Source: Pseudonocardia oroxyli
Lineage (GTDB): Bacteria > Actinomycetota > Actinomycetes > Mycobacteriales > Pseudonocardiaceae
DNA: 64,000 nucleotides
NCBI RefSeq assembly: GCF_900102195.1
Contig: NZ_FNBE01000003.1
Span: 62,001 to 126,000 of the forward strand
Direction: 5' to 3'
Position numbers and translations under genes: made by a program. Shown one piece after another: positions 34,717-44,155 of this stretch. Numbering within the stretch: position 1 is the stretch's first letter; each line of letters starts with the position of its first letter. The notes beneath the pieces were generated by a model. That model had not been told where the DNA came from and searched no databases. It saw only the letters and a program-made list of their open reading frames with translations.

Positions 34717-35097
34717 TCAAGGGCCCGCGGCCGTGCCCGCGGGCGGGACCGCGGGGGCCTGGGCGGGGTTGCCGTGCTCGTCGACGGGTGCGTTCGGGTC
34801 GGCCGGAGGCGCGTTCGGGGCGACGACCGGTCGCGGCTGGTCCAGCGGTAGGCCCGTGACGGGGTCCGTCCGGTGCACCACGGCGTCGAACACCTGCTGG
34901 CCGCCCTGGATCCAGAGCATCCCGGCCACCAGGCAGACCATGACGACCGAGGCGCCGGTGAGCGCGCGGATCCGGCCCGGGGTGCGGGTCAGCCTCCCGC
35001 GGCTGCTCTCCACCACCCAGGCCCGGACGCCGAGCACGACCAGCAGGCCGAAGAACGACAGCCACACCCAGCGGTCGAAGGAGGGGTCCAGGGTCAT
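34717..35097 (-). CDS. Small membrane protein, last gene of a coupled operon
   Basis: A 126-residue protein from ATG 35097. Two hydrophobic segments (WVWLSFFGLLVVLGVRAWVV and GASVVMVCLVAGMLWIQGG) are separated by a basic loop; a proline- and asparagine-rich tail (PNAPPADPNAPVDEHGN) follows. I do not recognise a family. Its start overlaps the stop of the large membrane protein gene by 4 bases, so it is probably translated with it and may be an accessory subunit. A longer open frame in the region is a shadow. Confidence 0.7.
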   Translation of the reverse strand: MTLDPSFDRWVWLSFFGLLVVLGVRAWVVESSRGRLTRTPGRIRALTGASVVMVCLVAGMLWIQGGQQVFDAVVHRTDPVTGLPLDQPRPVVAPNAPPADPNAPVDEHGNPAQAPAVPPAGTAAGP

Positions 35098-37088
35098 CCC
35101 GGCCTCCCCTGCGTGGTCGCGTCGATCACCGGTGCGCCCGTCTTGCGGAGCACGAAGTCGTACGGGTCGTCCGGGTGCTGGAACCACATGTAGTACTGGC
35201 CGCTCGCGGTCAGCGCGTTCGCCAGGTCCAGCGACCAGCCGGGCTTGTTGAGGAACAGGTGCACGCCCTGGGCCTCGATGTCCCGGAAGTTCACGATCAC
35301 GTCGGGGTTGATCTGGGCGATGCAGGACAGCATCTGCTCCTGGGTGCCCGCCGCCGCGATCCGGCCGCAGCCCTCGATGCCGCCGCCGCGGCCGAAGCTG
35401 GTGAGCCCCTCGATGGCGAACGGCCCGGGGTCCGACAGCGGCATGACGTTCTGCCCGGGCGGCGTGGTGGCCACGACCTGCCGGTACATCTCCGCGTCTC
35501 GCGGGTAGACGACCTGGTAGGAGTCGTTGCCGCCGCGGAGGAAGATCAGGATCGCGAACAGCGCGACCATGCCCACCGCGAGCACCGGGCGCATCCAGCC
35601 CCGCCACCGCACCAGGAAGCGCAGCAGGTCCGCGCCCAGGATGGTGAGGATCGGCAGGCCGAACAGCAGGATCCGGAGGAAGCCCTCGCCGCCGTAGCCC
35701 TGCGCGGCGAAGCCCATCGGGACGACCGCGAGGCCGATCGGCACCAGGTCCCGCCTGCGGCGCCAGTAGATGATCGCGCCGAGGAAGCCCAGGCCGTAGG
35801 ACAGCGCGGCGATGAGGAACCGGCCGTACTTGACCACCTGCTGCCCGAAGTCGCCGGTCAGCCGGTCGCCCACGCCGGACTCCAGCGCGGCGCCGGTGTT
35901 GCCGTCGCCGATGAACAGGGTGATCTGGTTCATCCAGATGTCCCGCGCGGCGATCAGGATGAACAGGACGACGCCGATGATCCCGATCAGCACCAGACCG
36001 CGGCCCCGGTAGCGGCCGACGATCGCGAGCAGGGCCAGCTGGCCCAGGATCGCGAACGGCGTGAGCTGGTGGGCCGGGATGACCGCGAGGATGCACAGCG
36101 CGGCGCAGAAGTAGACCAGCAGCAGCTGGCGCGGCGGCAGCGTCGGCCGGTTCGGCGGGGTCCCCGCCGACACCAGCCACCGGTGCCACAGCGGCAGCCG
36201 TTTCGCGCCCAGGTGGGGCGCGGGCCAGCCCGGGGCGCCGCTGGGGTCCGTCCGGCGGGTGGCCAGCGGGCCGAGCGCGAAGGTCAGCACGGTGAGCAGC
36301 AGGCATATGCCCGTGGCCTGCGGCGAGAAGTAGTCCTGCTCGATCCAGTTCAGGCCGACGAACAGCCAGGCCGCGGCCCACGGGGCGCGGGTGCCCCCGA
36401 GCATCGAGCGGGCCAGCGCGTAGATCCCGATCGCCCACACCGTGACGACGGCGGGCGGGAACCAGCGCAGCACCACGTCCAGCTGGTCGGCGCCCGCGGC
36501 CTCGCGGAACCACGCCCACTGGGCGAAGAACGCGGGCCAGGAGAACCGGGCGTCGAGACCCTGGGGCGGCACACCGTTGGCGACCGCGACCGCGTCGACG
36601 AAGCCCGTGATGGTCCAGGCGGTACCGAAGCGCGCGGCGGGCTGGATCACCGACGGCAGACCCGTCGAGCACAGGATCAGCACGCCGGTGGCCGCGCCGA
36701 GCATCGGGATGCGCGGCCTGCGGGCGTAGAGCTCGGAGAGGCAGGCGCCGATGGCGAACAGCAGTGCCGCCCAGGCCACCGGGCCGAGGACCTTGGCCAG
36801 GCCCCAGCCGTCCAGCGCGTCGAGGTCGGTGGTCGCGGTGGCCAGCGGCAGCATGGCGAGCGCGAGCACGGCGAGGACCGGCGAGAGCCAGCGGTCCAGC
36901 AGCGGCCGGTTCCGCTCGACCCAGGTGGGGGTCGGCGGGTCCTCGGCGGGCGGCGCCGGGATGACCGGCAGTGCGGTCGTCGGCGGGTCCGCCACGTCCC
37001 GCGGCGGCCGGAGCGGGCCGAGGATCTGGGTCTCCTCCGCGCTCGGGGAGCCGTTCCCGGCGCCCTTGCGGGTGTCCTGTGTCGTCAC
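35094..37088 (-). CDS. Large polytopic membrane protein, GT-C-like
   Basis: A 664-residue protein starting at GTG 37088. After about 95 polar residues, some 12-13 membrane helices follow up to about residue 500. Then comes a soluble C-terminal domain of about 150 residues (YPRDAEMYRQVVATTPPGQ, YMWFQHPDDPYDF). The layout of many helices followed by a soluble domain is that of GT-C glycosyltransferases that use polyprenyl-phosphate sugars, or of O-antigen polymerases. I see no decisive motif, so this is a topology-based guess. It is the middle gene of a three-gene operon with 4-base overlaps at both ends. Confidence 0.72.
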   Translation of the reverse strand: MTTQDTRKGAGNGSPSAEETQILGPLRPPRDVADPPTTALPVIPAPPAEDPPTPTWVERNRPLLDRWLSPVLAVLALAMLPLATATTDLDALDGWGLAKVLGPVAWAALLFAIGACLSELYARRPRIPMLGAATGVLILCSTGLPSVIQPAARFGTAWTITGFVDAVAVANGVPPQGLDARFSWPAFFAQWAWFREAAGADQLDVVLRWFPPAVVTVWAIGIYALARSMLGGTRAPWAAAWLFVGLNWIEQDYFSPQATGICLLLTVLTFALGPLATRRTDPSGAPGWPAPHLGAKRLPLWHRWLVSAGTPPNRPTLPPRQLLLVYFCAALCILAVIPAHQLTPFAILGQLALLAIVGRYRGRGLVLIGIIGVVLFILIAARDIWMNQITLFIGDGNTGAALESGVGDRLTGDFGQQVVKYGRFLIAALSYGLGFLGAIIYWRRRRDLVPIGLAVVPMGFAAQGYGGEGFLRILLFGLPILTILGADLLRFLVRWRGWMRPVLAVGMVALFAILIFLRGGNDSYQVVYPRDAEMYRQVVATTPPGQNVMPLSDPGPFAIEGLTSFGRGGGIEGCGRIAAAGTQEQMLSCIAQINPDVIVNFRDIEAQGVHLFLNKPGWSLDLANALTASGQYYMWFQHPDDPYDFVLRKTGAPVIDATTQGRPG

Positions 37089-37450
37089 TGGGCGACCACC
37101 GCGTGGCGCAGCAGGAAGGGCACGCTGAGTCCGGTCACGATGTAGAGCATCAGGTCGGGGTGCCACCAGGTCGCGCTGACCATGATCTGGGCGGCGAGCA
37201 GGGTGGTGGCGATGCCGACGCCGAGCGTCAGCAGCCACATGTGGGCCGCCGGGGCGCGGCGCAGGAAGCCCGCCGCCGCCCAGCCCGGGCCCAGCAGCAG
37301 GAACCCGATCGTCACGGCCAGCCGGAGACCGGAGCCGCCTGCCACGTCGAACAGGGCCAGCAGGCAGGCCGTGACGCCCGCGAGGACGAGCATGACCGCG
37401 ACGCCGCGCCGCGCCGTGCGGGCGCGTGTCAGCTCCGCAGCGGTTGGCAT
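37085..37450 (-). CDS. Small membrane protein, first gene of a coupled operon
   Basis: A 121-residue protein from ATG 37450; GTG 37456 is an alternative, and the open frame reaches 37573 without a better start. It has three to four hydrophobic segments (GVAVMLVLAGVTACLLALF, LRLAVTIGFLLLGPGWAAAGFL, MWLLTLGVGIATTLLAAQIMV, LYIVTGLSVPFLL). A basic N-terminus precedes them. Family not recognised. The stop overlaps the start of the large membrane protein gene by 4 bases (37085-37088). Together with 34717-35097 it may form a membrane complex of the glycan system. Confidence 0.7.
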   Translation of the reverse strand: MPTAAELTRARTARRGVAVMLVLAGVTACLLALFDVAGGSGLRLAVTIGFLLLGPGWAAAGFLRRAPAAHMWLLTLGVGIATTLLAAQIMVSATWWHPDLMLYIVTGLSVPFLLRHAVVAQ

Positions 37451-37524
37451 GCTCACCGCGTGACTCCGTTCCTGGCCGGCCCGAGCCGGTCGTTCCAGTG
37501 TTCTCCGCCCCGGCGGTAGGGCGC

Positions 37525-37550
37525 GGACCCCGGCGTCCCCGCCGGGGTCC
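37525..37550. terminator. Terminator-like hairpin after the GT2 gene
   Basis: Perfect 11-base arms GGACCCCGGCG and CGCCGGGGTCC (37525-37535, 37540-37550) flank the tetraloop TCCC. It is 67 bases beyond the stop of the minus-strand GT2 gene and upstream of the membrane-protein operon, so it likely separates the two transcription units. No U-tract. Confidence 0.65.
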
Positions 37551-37616
37551 ACGATCGCTCGACCGCCCGCCACGAGTATGACGGGCGGCCCGCCGCCGCC
37601 GGAGGGGAGGCCCCCG

Positions 37617-38912
37617 TCAGGAGGCCTCCTCCTCGAGGGCGTAACGCGCGTCGACGGCCTCGCGCTGCGCCGCCGCGCGGTCGGGCGCGGGGCGGTCGGA
37701 TCCGACGGCCGGGCGGTTGACCGGGCGCGGCGAGGGGCGCTGCGCCGGACGCGGCCCGGCGACCGGGGTGACGTCCTCGGTGGGGCTGACCGCGGTGAAG
37801 TGCGCGGTCACCGGCTCGGTGGTGGGCGGGACGGGCAGCGTGTCCCGCTCCGGCCGGTGGTGCGGGCGCGGCGCACCCAGCCCGTCCTGGGGCGCGAAGC
37901 CGTTCTGCGGGGCGAAGCCGTTCTGCGGGGCGAAGCCGTTCTGCGGGGCGAAGCCGTTCTGCGGGGCGAAACCGTTCGCCACGGCGTGCCCGTTCGACAC
38001 GGCGTGCCCGTTCGACACGGCGTGCCCGTTCGGGGCGGCGTGGCCGTTCTGGACCGCGTGCCCGTTGCGGGCGGGCTGTCCGTCACGGACCGGGGGCTGC
38101 GTGGGGCGCTGGGCCGGAGCGATCCGGGCGGCGGGCTGCGCACCCTTCAGCGCATCCTTCTGCTCGGTCTTCTTCGAGGCCCGGCGACGCTCGGCGGCCA
38201 GGGTGCGAAGCACCCGGGTGCCGTCGGCGAAGGTCCGCAGGTTGGTGTCGCCGAACATCCGCTCGCGCTCGTAGGACGGCACCTCGGTCACCCGCAGGTC
38301 CGCGGCCGCGACGCGGCAGGCGAGCACGGTCTCGATCTCGAAGCCGTCCCCCCACAGCATCGACCCGTCCCCCGGTGCTGGAGCGTCCACCGCCGGCAGC
38401 TCCAGGAGCGGCAACAGGTCCGCCCAGAAGGCGTTGTACCCGTAGCAGAGGTCCGAGTGGCGCGTGCCGAACAGCATGTTGGCCACGCCGTTGAGCCCGG
38501 CGTTCCCGCTGCGCCGCAGCAGGGTGATGTCGTCGCTCCCGCCGCCGCGAGCGAAGCGCGTGCCCTTCGCGAAGTCCGCGCCGTCGACCAGCGCCTGGAC
38601 GAACGCCGGGATCTCCGCCGGGTCGGCCGAGCCGTCGGCGTCGAACATCACGATGATGTCCCCCGTGGCGGCCGCGAAGCCGCACGCCATCGCGTTGCCC
38701 TTGCCCTTGCGGGTCTGCTCGACGATCCGCACCCACGGGAGCACCCGCCGGGCGGTCTCGATCGTGCCGTCCACGGAGTTGCCGTCGACCACGATGATCT
38801 CGTGGACCGCGGGTCGCACGGCCGCGATCGCCGGCAGCACCACCTGGAGGTTGCGCGCCTCGTTCCGCGTCGGCACCACCACGGACACCGTCGGTTGCTG
38901 ACTGCGCTGCAT
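37617..38912 (-). CDS. Glycosyltransferase family 2 (DPM-like) with repeat tail
   Basis: A 431-residue protein from ATG 38912, which has GAGGGG 7-12 bases upstream; ATG 38930 is an alternative. The GT-A domain occupies about residues 1-235: SVVVPTRNEARNLQVVLPAI, IIVVDGNSVDGTIE, KGKGNAMACGFAAATGD and the metal-binding MFDADGSADPAEI. This matches dolichol-phosphate-mannose-synthase-like GT2 enzymes. The tail of about 190 residues is low complexity. It includes about ten hexapeptides NGHAVx or NGFAPQ encoded by an 18-base tandem repeat, then a proline-rich end. The tail is probably disordered and may vary in length among strains. Confidence 0.85.
   Translation of the reverse strand: MQRSQQPTVSVVVPTRNEARNLQVVLPAIAAVRPAVHEIIVVDGNSVDGTIETARRVLPWVRIVEQTRKGKGNAMACGFAAATGDIIVMFDADGSADPAEIPAFVQALVDGADFAKGTRFARGGGSDDITLLRRSGNAGLNGVANMLFGTRHSDLCYGYNAFWADLLPLLELPAVDAPAPGDGSMLWGDGFEIETVLACRVAAADLRVTEVPSYERERMFGDTNLRTFADGTRVLRTLAAERRRASKKTEQKDALKGAQPAARIAPAQRPTQPPVRDGQPARNGHAVQNGHAAPNGHAVSNGHAVSNGHAVANGFAPQNGFAPQNGFAPQNGFAPQNGFAPQDGLGAPRPHHRPERDTLPVPPTTEPVTAHFTAVSPTEDVTPVAGPRPAQRPSPRPVNRPAVGSDRPAPDRAAAQREAVDARYALEEEAS
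37888..38073 (-). repeat. 18-base tandem repeat encoding hexapeptides in the GT2 tail
   Basis: About ten 18-base units in two sub-types code for NGHAV(S/Q/A) and NGFAPQ. The five NGFAPQ-type units are almost identical at the DNA level, which indicates recent slippage or recombination. Because 18 is a multiple of 3, copy number can change without breaking the frame. Confidence 0.88.
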
Positions 38913-39274
38913 CGCAGTTGTCCCCCTCATCGCACGTCGGGTGCGTCTGTACTGACGTCTTGGCGTCCGACTACTGCAGGTCGTGCTGTCACCCGTTTCC
39001 TCGTCATCGAACGGGTTATCTGACGACCACCGGAAAGCGTTACGTGACCTGTGCTGTGCGACACGTCCGCGCTGTCACCCGATCGGACTGACGCCGGCCA
39101 CCCGACCGTGACTCCCCGATGGTGGGCCTGGTCCGGATGCACGACCCGAACCTTACGGACAGTGCGCCCGTCACACCGACCCGGGGGCCCGCCGGGACCG
39201 CTCGGTAGAGTGTCGGACCATGCGATCGCAGCGCCCGTGCCCCCGCCCCGACCTGCGCACACGGTGAGCCCGCA
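38913..39274. other. Intergenic region between divergent glycosyltransferase genes
   Basis: About 360 bases without a gene. It must contain the promoters of the two divergent GT2 genes. It is locally less GC-rich (for example around 38990-39060), consistent with promoters. I see no clear dyad, riboswitch or -35/-10 pair that I could defend. Confidence 0.5.
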
Positions 39275-40177
39275 GTGACGGCGGGCGGACCGGTCGGGCC
39301 GGTTCCGGGCCTGGCCCCCGCGGTGTCGGTGGTCGCGGCCATCACGGACGGCGACGAGCACCTCGGCGAGACCATCGGTTCCGTGCTCGACCAGACCGAG
39401 CGGGACTTCGAGCTGGTGCTGTTCGACAACGCCAGCCGGGACCGCACGTTCGAGGTCATGCGCAGCTTCTCCGACCCCCGCATCCGGATCACCCGCAGCG
39501 GGGAGCGCCTGCCGCGCAGCGAGGCCCGCAACCGGGCGCTGCGGTTCAGCTCCGGGGCGCTGGTCAAGACGGTCGTCGACGGTGACCTGCTGCACCCCCG
39601 CTGCCTGGAGCTGCAGAGCCAACCGCTGCTCGACGACCCGGGCCTCGCGCTCGTCGCGGCGCGCAGGCACGTCGTCGACGACCGCAGCCGGGTGCTGGTC
39701 CCCCGGCGCGGGCTCAACGGGCTGATCGGCACCCGCAGCGGGGACGAGGTGGCCCGCAAGATCGTGCGGGGCCGGGCGAACCTCATCGGGGACGCGTGCA
39801 ACGTGCTGTTCCGCCGGGAGAGCATCGACGCGGCGGGCGGCTGGCGCGGCCGCCGGGACGAGCTGCTCGACCTGGACTGCTGGTTGCGCCTGCTCCACCA
39901 CGGGGACTTCCTCGGCAGGCCGGAGCCGCTCGCGGCCGTCCGGATGAACGGCGTGCCCGGCCAGCCCGGCTACGCCGACCGGGTCGCGGGCGAGCACCAC
40001 GCGATCGTCGCCGAGCTGTCGGGGTCCTCGGCCTACCAGGTCCGCGTCGCGGACCGCGCGATCGGCGCGGTCACCGCCCCGCTCGGCGCGCTGCGCCGCG
40101 CCGGGCTGGGGATCGTCGCGGGCCGGTCGGCCAAGCGGGCGGAGAAGGAACGGGAGCGCGAGCTCGCGGACGCCTGA
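39275..40177 (+). CDS. Glycosyltransferase family 2
   Basis: A 300-residue protein from GTG 39275. The GT-A domain starts AVSVVAAITDGDEHLGETI, then FELVLFDNASRDRTFEVM and PRSEARNRALRFSSGALVKTV, with VDGDLLHPR in the metal-binding position (DGD instead of DxD). NLIGDACNVLFRRESIDAAGGW and LDLDCWLRLLHHGDF follow as in GT2 enzymes. It has a basic amphipathic C-terminal tail but no membrane helix. It is the last recognisable glycan gene on this side of the region. Donor and acceptor are unknown. Confidence 0.8.
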   Translation: MTAGGPVGPVPGLAPAVSVVAAITDGDEHLGETIGSVLDQTERDFELVLFDNASRDRTFEVMRSFSDPRIRITRSGERLPRSEARNRALRFSSGALVKTVVDGDLLHPRCLELQSQPLLDDPGLALVAARRHVVDDRSRVLVPRRGLNGLIGTRSGDEVARKIVRGRANLIGDACNVLFRRESIDAAGGWRGRRDELLDLDCWLRLLHHGDFLGRPEPLAAVRMNGVPGQPGYADRVAGEHHAIVAELSGSSAYQVRVADRAIGAVTAPLGALRRAGLGIVAGRSAKRAEKERERELADA

Positions 40178-40387
40178 TCGGTGCACGGGGCGAGCGGACA
40201 CCCGGCCGCGGCGGCACACTCCACCCGTTCGTGACCGGCGTCACCGCCCCCTCCGACCGGACGGTTGCCAGGCCTGGGTTCTCGCCAGAGCTTTGCATCA
40301 GCGAACAGAAGGTGGTGAGCTGGACCGCGGCGCCGGCCCCGGCGCCGCGACCTCGGCTCACCCGGGAGGCCCCGCGTGGTCAGCGCG

Positions 40388-41068
40388 ATGCACATGAGCG
40401 ACGGGCTCGTGAACGCCCCGACGTCCCTCCTGTTCGGCGCGATCGCGATCGTCGGAATGGCACTGTGCCTCTGGCGGGCGCGCACCGACCTCGACGACCG
40501 CACGGCCCCGATGGCGGGCCTGGTCACGGCGTTCGTGTTCGCCGTCCAGATGATCAACTTCCCGATCCTGCCCGGGGCGAGCGGCCACCTGCTCGGCGGC
40601 GCCCTGGTCGCGATCCTGGTCGGCCCGTACGTGGGGGCGGTCTGCATCGGGATCGTGCTGCTGGTGCAGGCACTGCTCTTCGCCGACGGCGGGCTGACCG
40701 CGCTCGGCATGAACGTCACGAACATGGCGCTGATCGGCACGTTCGTCGGGTACGGGGTGGCCGTGCTGCTCCGCGGCCTCGCCCGGCGCGGCCGGGGCGG
40801 GCTGCTCGTGGTCGCCTTCACGGCGGCGTTCGCCAACACCGTGGTCGCCTCGCTCGGGTTCGTGCTCGAGTACGCGATCGGCGGGGCGGGCGGCGCCTCG
40901 CTCGGCACGGTGTTCACGCTGATGGTGGGCCTGCACGCGCTGATCGGCATCGGTGAGGGCGTGATCACCGCCGCGACGGTGGGGGCCGTGGCGGCCGTGC
41001 GACCGGACCTGGTGCACCTGCTGCGCGGCACGGGTCCGACGCTCGTCCGCAAGGAGGCCACGGCGTGA
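40388..41068 (+). CDS. cbiM: CbiM/NikM: substrate-specific component of a Ni/Co ECF transporter
   Basis: A 226-residue membrane protein. I chose ATG 40388 because CbiM/NikM proteins need an N-terminal Met-His whose amino group and histidine bind the metal; this start gives MHMSDG. A GTG at 40376 has better spacing from GGAGG (about 6 bases) and would add MVSA, burying the metal site, so the start deserves a check. Six or seven helices follow, with NFPILPGASGHLLGGALVAILVGP and MNVTNMALIG typical of the family. It is first in a four-gene operon with PDGLE, CbiQ and CbiO genes. No cobalamin riboswitch is seen upstream. Confidence 0.88.
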   Translation: MHMSDGLVNAPTSLLFGAIAIVGMALCLWRARTDLDDRTAPMAGLVTAFVFAVQMINFPILPGASGHLLGGALVAILVGPYVGAVCIGIVLLVQALLFADGGLTALGMNVTNMALIGTFVGYGVAVLLRGLARRGRGGLLVVAFTAAFANTVVASLGFVLEYAIGGAGGASLGTVFTLMVGLHALIGIGEGVITAATVGAVAAVRPDLVHLLRGTGPTLVRKEATA

Positions 41069-41382
41069 GGCGGTTCTGGATCGGCTTCGCCCTGGTCGCC
41101 CTGCTCGTCGCGGGCGGACTGTCCTACTTCGCCAGCCCGGACCCGGACGGTCTGGACACGGTCGCGTTGAACGGCTGCACCGAGACCGACGCCGGCCTGC
41201 AGGGGACCTGCATCGCCCAGCACGCCACCGAGCACCACACGTCGGCCTCTCCCCTGGCGGACTACTCGGTGTTCGGCGGGCACGGCACCGTCGGGCCGGC
41301 CGGGATCATCGGCGTCCTGGTGGTGCTCGTCCTCGCGGGCGGGCTGTTCCGGCTGCTGCGCAGGCGCGCACCCCGCGGATGA
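41065..41382 (+). CDS. PDGLE-domain protein, CbiN/NikN-like
   Basis: A 105-residue protein with an N-terminal membrane helix (FWIGFALVALLVAGGLSYF), the signature PDPDGLD at about residues 29-35, an extracytoplasmic loop, and a second helix (IIGVLVVLVLAGGLFRLL). PDGLE proteins replace CbiN as the small auxiliary subunit of nickel/cobalt ECF importers. The loop is rich in histidine and cysteine (GCTETDAGLQGTC, HATEHHT), which may aid metal delivery. It overlaps cbiM and cbiQ by 4 bases at each end. Confidence 0.85.
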   Translation: MRRFWIGFALVALLVAGGLSYFASPDPDGLDTVALNGCTETDAGLQGTCIAQHATEHHTSASPLADYSVFGGHGTVGPAGIIGVLVVLVLAGGLFRLLRRRAPRG

Positions 41383-42139
41383 GCGCCGGCCACGCGCACC
41401 CGCTCCACCTGCCGCGGGACTCGGTGGTCCACCGGCTCCCGCCACAGGTCAAGATCGTCGCCGCGTTCCTCGGCGTCGTCTGCGTGGTGGCGACGCCCCG
41501 GGAGGCCTTCGCCGTCTTCGCCGGGTTCGCCGTGCTGCTCGTCGCGGTGTGGGTGGCGGCCCGGATCCCGGTCGTCTGGATCCTCCGCCGCTCCGTCATC
41601 GAGCTGCCGTTCGTGGTGCTCGCGGTCCTGCTGCCGTTCACCGGCCCCGACCCGCGGATCGACCTGCTCGGGCTGTCGCTGTCCGAGCCGGGCCTGCTCG
41701 GCGCCTGGAACATCCTGGTCAAGGGCACCCTCGGCGTCCTGATCTCGCTGACCCTCGCCGCGACGACGCCGATGCGGGACCTGCTCGTCGGCCTGCAGCG
41801 GCTGCATGCCCCGGCCCTGGTGACCACCATCGCGACCCTGATGCTGCGCTACCTCGACGTCATCGCGGGCGAGGCGCGGCGGATGCACCTCGCCCGGGTC
41901 TCCCGCGGCCACGACCCGCGCTTCCTGTGGCAGGCCGGTGCGACGGCGCGGGGCGTCGGCGCGTTGTTCCTGCGGTCCTACGAGCGCGGCGAGCGCGTGC
42001 ACCTGGCCATGCTGTCCCGGGGCTGGACGGGTGCCATGCCGGTGCTCGTCGAGGACCGGACCACGCGCGCGGACTGGGCCCGCGGCCTCGCCCCGGTGGG
42101 CGTCGCGGCCGCGCTGGCGGTGACCGGATGGGTGATCCT

Positions 42140-42143
<4 letters not shown>
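41379..42143 (+). CDS. cbiQ: CbiQ: transmembrane (EcfT) component of the Ni/Co transporter
   Basis: A 254-residue membrane protein of the EcfT family. The start HRLPPQVKIVAAFLGVV is typical. Two coupling-helix motifs that contact the ATPase are visible as EARRMHLARVSRG and RSYERGERVHLAMLSRGW, the latter matching the usual ERgxrVyxAMxARG form. It connects CbiM/PDGLE to the CbiO ATPase. It overlaps the PDGLE gene by 4 bases and cbiO by 4 bases. Confidence 0.9.
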
Positions 42144-42864
<721 letters not shown>

Positions 42865-42868
<4 letters not shown>

Positions 42869-42904
42869 GTGGTCAGTGGTGCTGCAGCACCACTGACCAC
42901 TCAC
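42865..42904. terminator. Perfect 40-base palindrome between convergent genes
   Basis: Twenty-base arms meet without spacer, centred on 42884/42885, and include the cbiO stop codon. The arms resemble those at 2004-2045 and 55194-55241 (AGTGGTGC core). On the minus strand a flank GCGCCTCCGGCGC directly follows the SPFH stop, just as at the M56 gene. It is a likely bidirectional terminator and a member of the dispersed family. Confidence 0.78.
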
Positions 42905-42922
42905 GAGCGCCGGAGGCGCTGG

Positions 42923-44143
42923 TCAGCGGGGTGGGGCCTCCTCGGACCAGTCGCCGGTCGGGAGGCCGTTGGGCGGGGTGAGGTCGTTCGCGCCGAGCTC
43001 CGGACGCGGGGCCTGCCGGGCGATCGCGGGCGCGCCCGGCTCCTCCACCGGGTGGTTCGCCTGCGCCGTGGCGGCCGCGACCTGGCGGGCGATCTCCGGG
43101 TCGCCGGAGGTGTCGAACCAGCTCGCGACCGAGTCCTCGTCCTCCTCGGGGGCGCTGCGCACGCCGTCGTCCGGAGTGGGGGTGTACTTGAACACCCCGT
43201 CCTCCCCCGGCGCGCCCAGCATCTTCGTGAAGCCCTCCAGGGCCTTCCCGAAGTCCGAGGGCACCAGCCAGACCTTGTTCGCCTCGCCCTTCGCCATCTC
43301 CGGCAGGGTCTGGAGGTACTGGTAGGCGAGGAGCTCGGGCGTCGGGCGGCCCGCCTTGATCGCGGCGAAGGTCTTCTCGATCGCCTTCGCCTCACCCTGC
43401 GCCTTCAGGTACGACGCCGCCCGCTCACCCTGCGCCCGCAGGATCCGGGACTGCCGCTCGGCCTCGGCGCCCAAGATCGCCGCCTGCTTCGCGCCCTCCG
43501 CGGTGAGGATCTGGGCCTGCTTCTGCCCCTCCGCGCTGCGGATCGCCGACTCCCGCTGCCCCTCGGCCGTCAGGATGGTGGCCCGCTTCTCGCGGTCCGC
43601 CTTCATCTGCCGCTCCATGGACTCCTGGATCGACGGCGGCGGGTCGATGGCCTTGATCTCCACCCGCTCGACGCGGATGCCCCAGCGGCCGGTGGCGTCG
43701 TCGAGCTCGCCGCGCAGCTTGGTGTTGATCTGGTCCCGGGAGGTCAGCGTCTCCTCCAGGGTCATGCCGCCCACGACGTTGCGCAGCGTCGTCGTGGTGA
43801 TCTGCTCCACGCCCGTGATGTAGTTGGAGATCTCGTACACCGCGGACTTCGGGTCGGTGACCCGGAAGTAGACGACGGTGTCGATGTTCACCGTCAGGTT
43901 GTCCTGCGTGATGACCGGCTGCGGCGGGAAGGACACGACCTGCTCGCGCAGGTCGATCCGCTCCCGGATCCGGTCCACGAACGGCACCAGGAACGCGAGC
44001 CCCGGGTCCGCCGTGTTCTTGTACTTCCCGAGCCGTTCGATCACCGCGGACGTGGCCTGCGGGATGATCTGCACGGACTTGACCACCGTGATGATCGCGA
44101 ACAGCACGATCAGCACGACGACGACGAGTACCGCGACGTCCAC
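42923..44143 (-). CDS. SPFH-domain protein (stomatin/QmcA family)
   Basis: A 406-residue protein from GTG 44143. An N-terminal membrane helix (about 3-22) precedes the SPFH domain (VKSVQIIPQATSAVIERLGKY to about residue 180). Next comes a long coiled coil rich in AEGQ/AEAERQ repeats, up to about residue 265. An acidic and proline-rich tail of about 90 residues is added. SPFH proteins oligomerise into membrane microdomains and help protease or transporter complexes. The NfeD gene lies 12 bases upstream on the same strand, the usual partner. Position matches Rv1488 of M. tuberculosis. Confidence 0.9.
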   Translation of the reverse strand: MDVAVLVVVVLIVLFAIITVVKSVQIIPQATSAVIERLGKYKNTADPGLAFLVPFVDRIRERIDLREQVVSFPPQPVITQDNLTVNIDTVVYFRVTDPKSAVYEISNYITGVEQITTTTLRNVVGGMTLEETLTSRDQINTKLRGELDDATGRWGIRVERVEIKAIDPPPSIQESMERQMKADREKRATILTAEGQRESAIRSAEGQKQAQILTAEGAKQAAILGAEAERQSRILRAQGERAASYLKAQGEAKAIEKTFAAIKAGRPTPELLAYQYLQTLPEMAKGEANKVWLVPSDFGKALEGFTKMLGAPGEDGVFKYTPTPDDGVRSAPEEDEDSVASWFDTSGDPEIARQVAAATAQANHPVEEPGAPAIARQAPRPELGANDLTPPNGLPTGDWSEEAPPR

Positions 44144-44155
44144 CTGAGCCTCCCT

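Noticed and set aside
38931..39274. A CRP/GlxR-like site in the divergent glycosyltransferase promoter region
   Set aside because: GTGAC and CGACAC segments are present but do not form the TGTGA-N6-TCACA dyad.
40178..40387. A cobalamin or NiCo riboswitch before the CbiM operon
   Set aside because: I looked for the B12-box and other conserved elements and did not find them; there is only a weak, imperfect dyad around 40295-40315.
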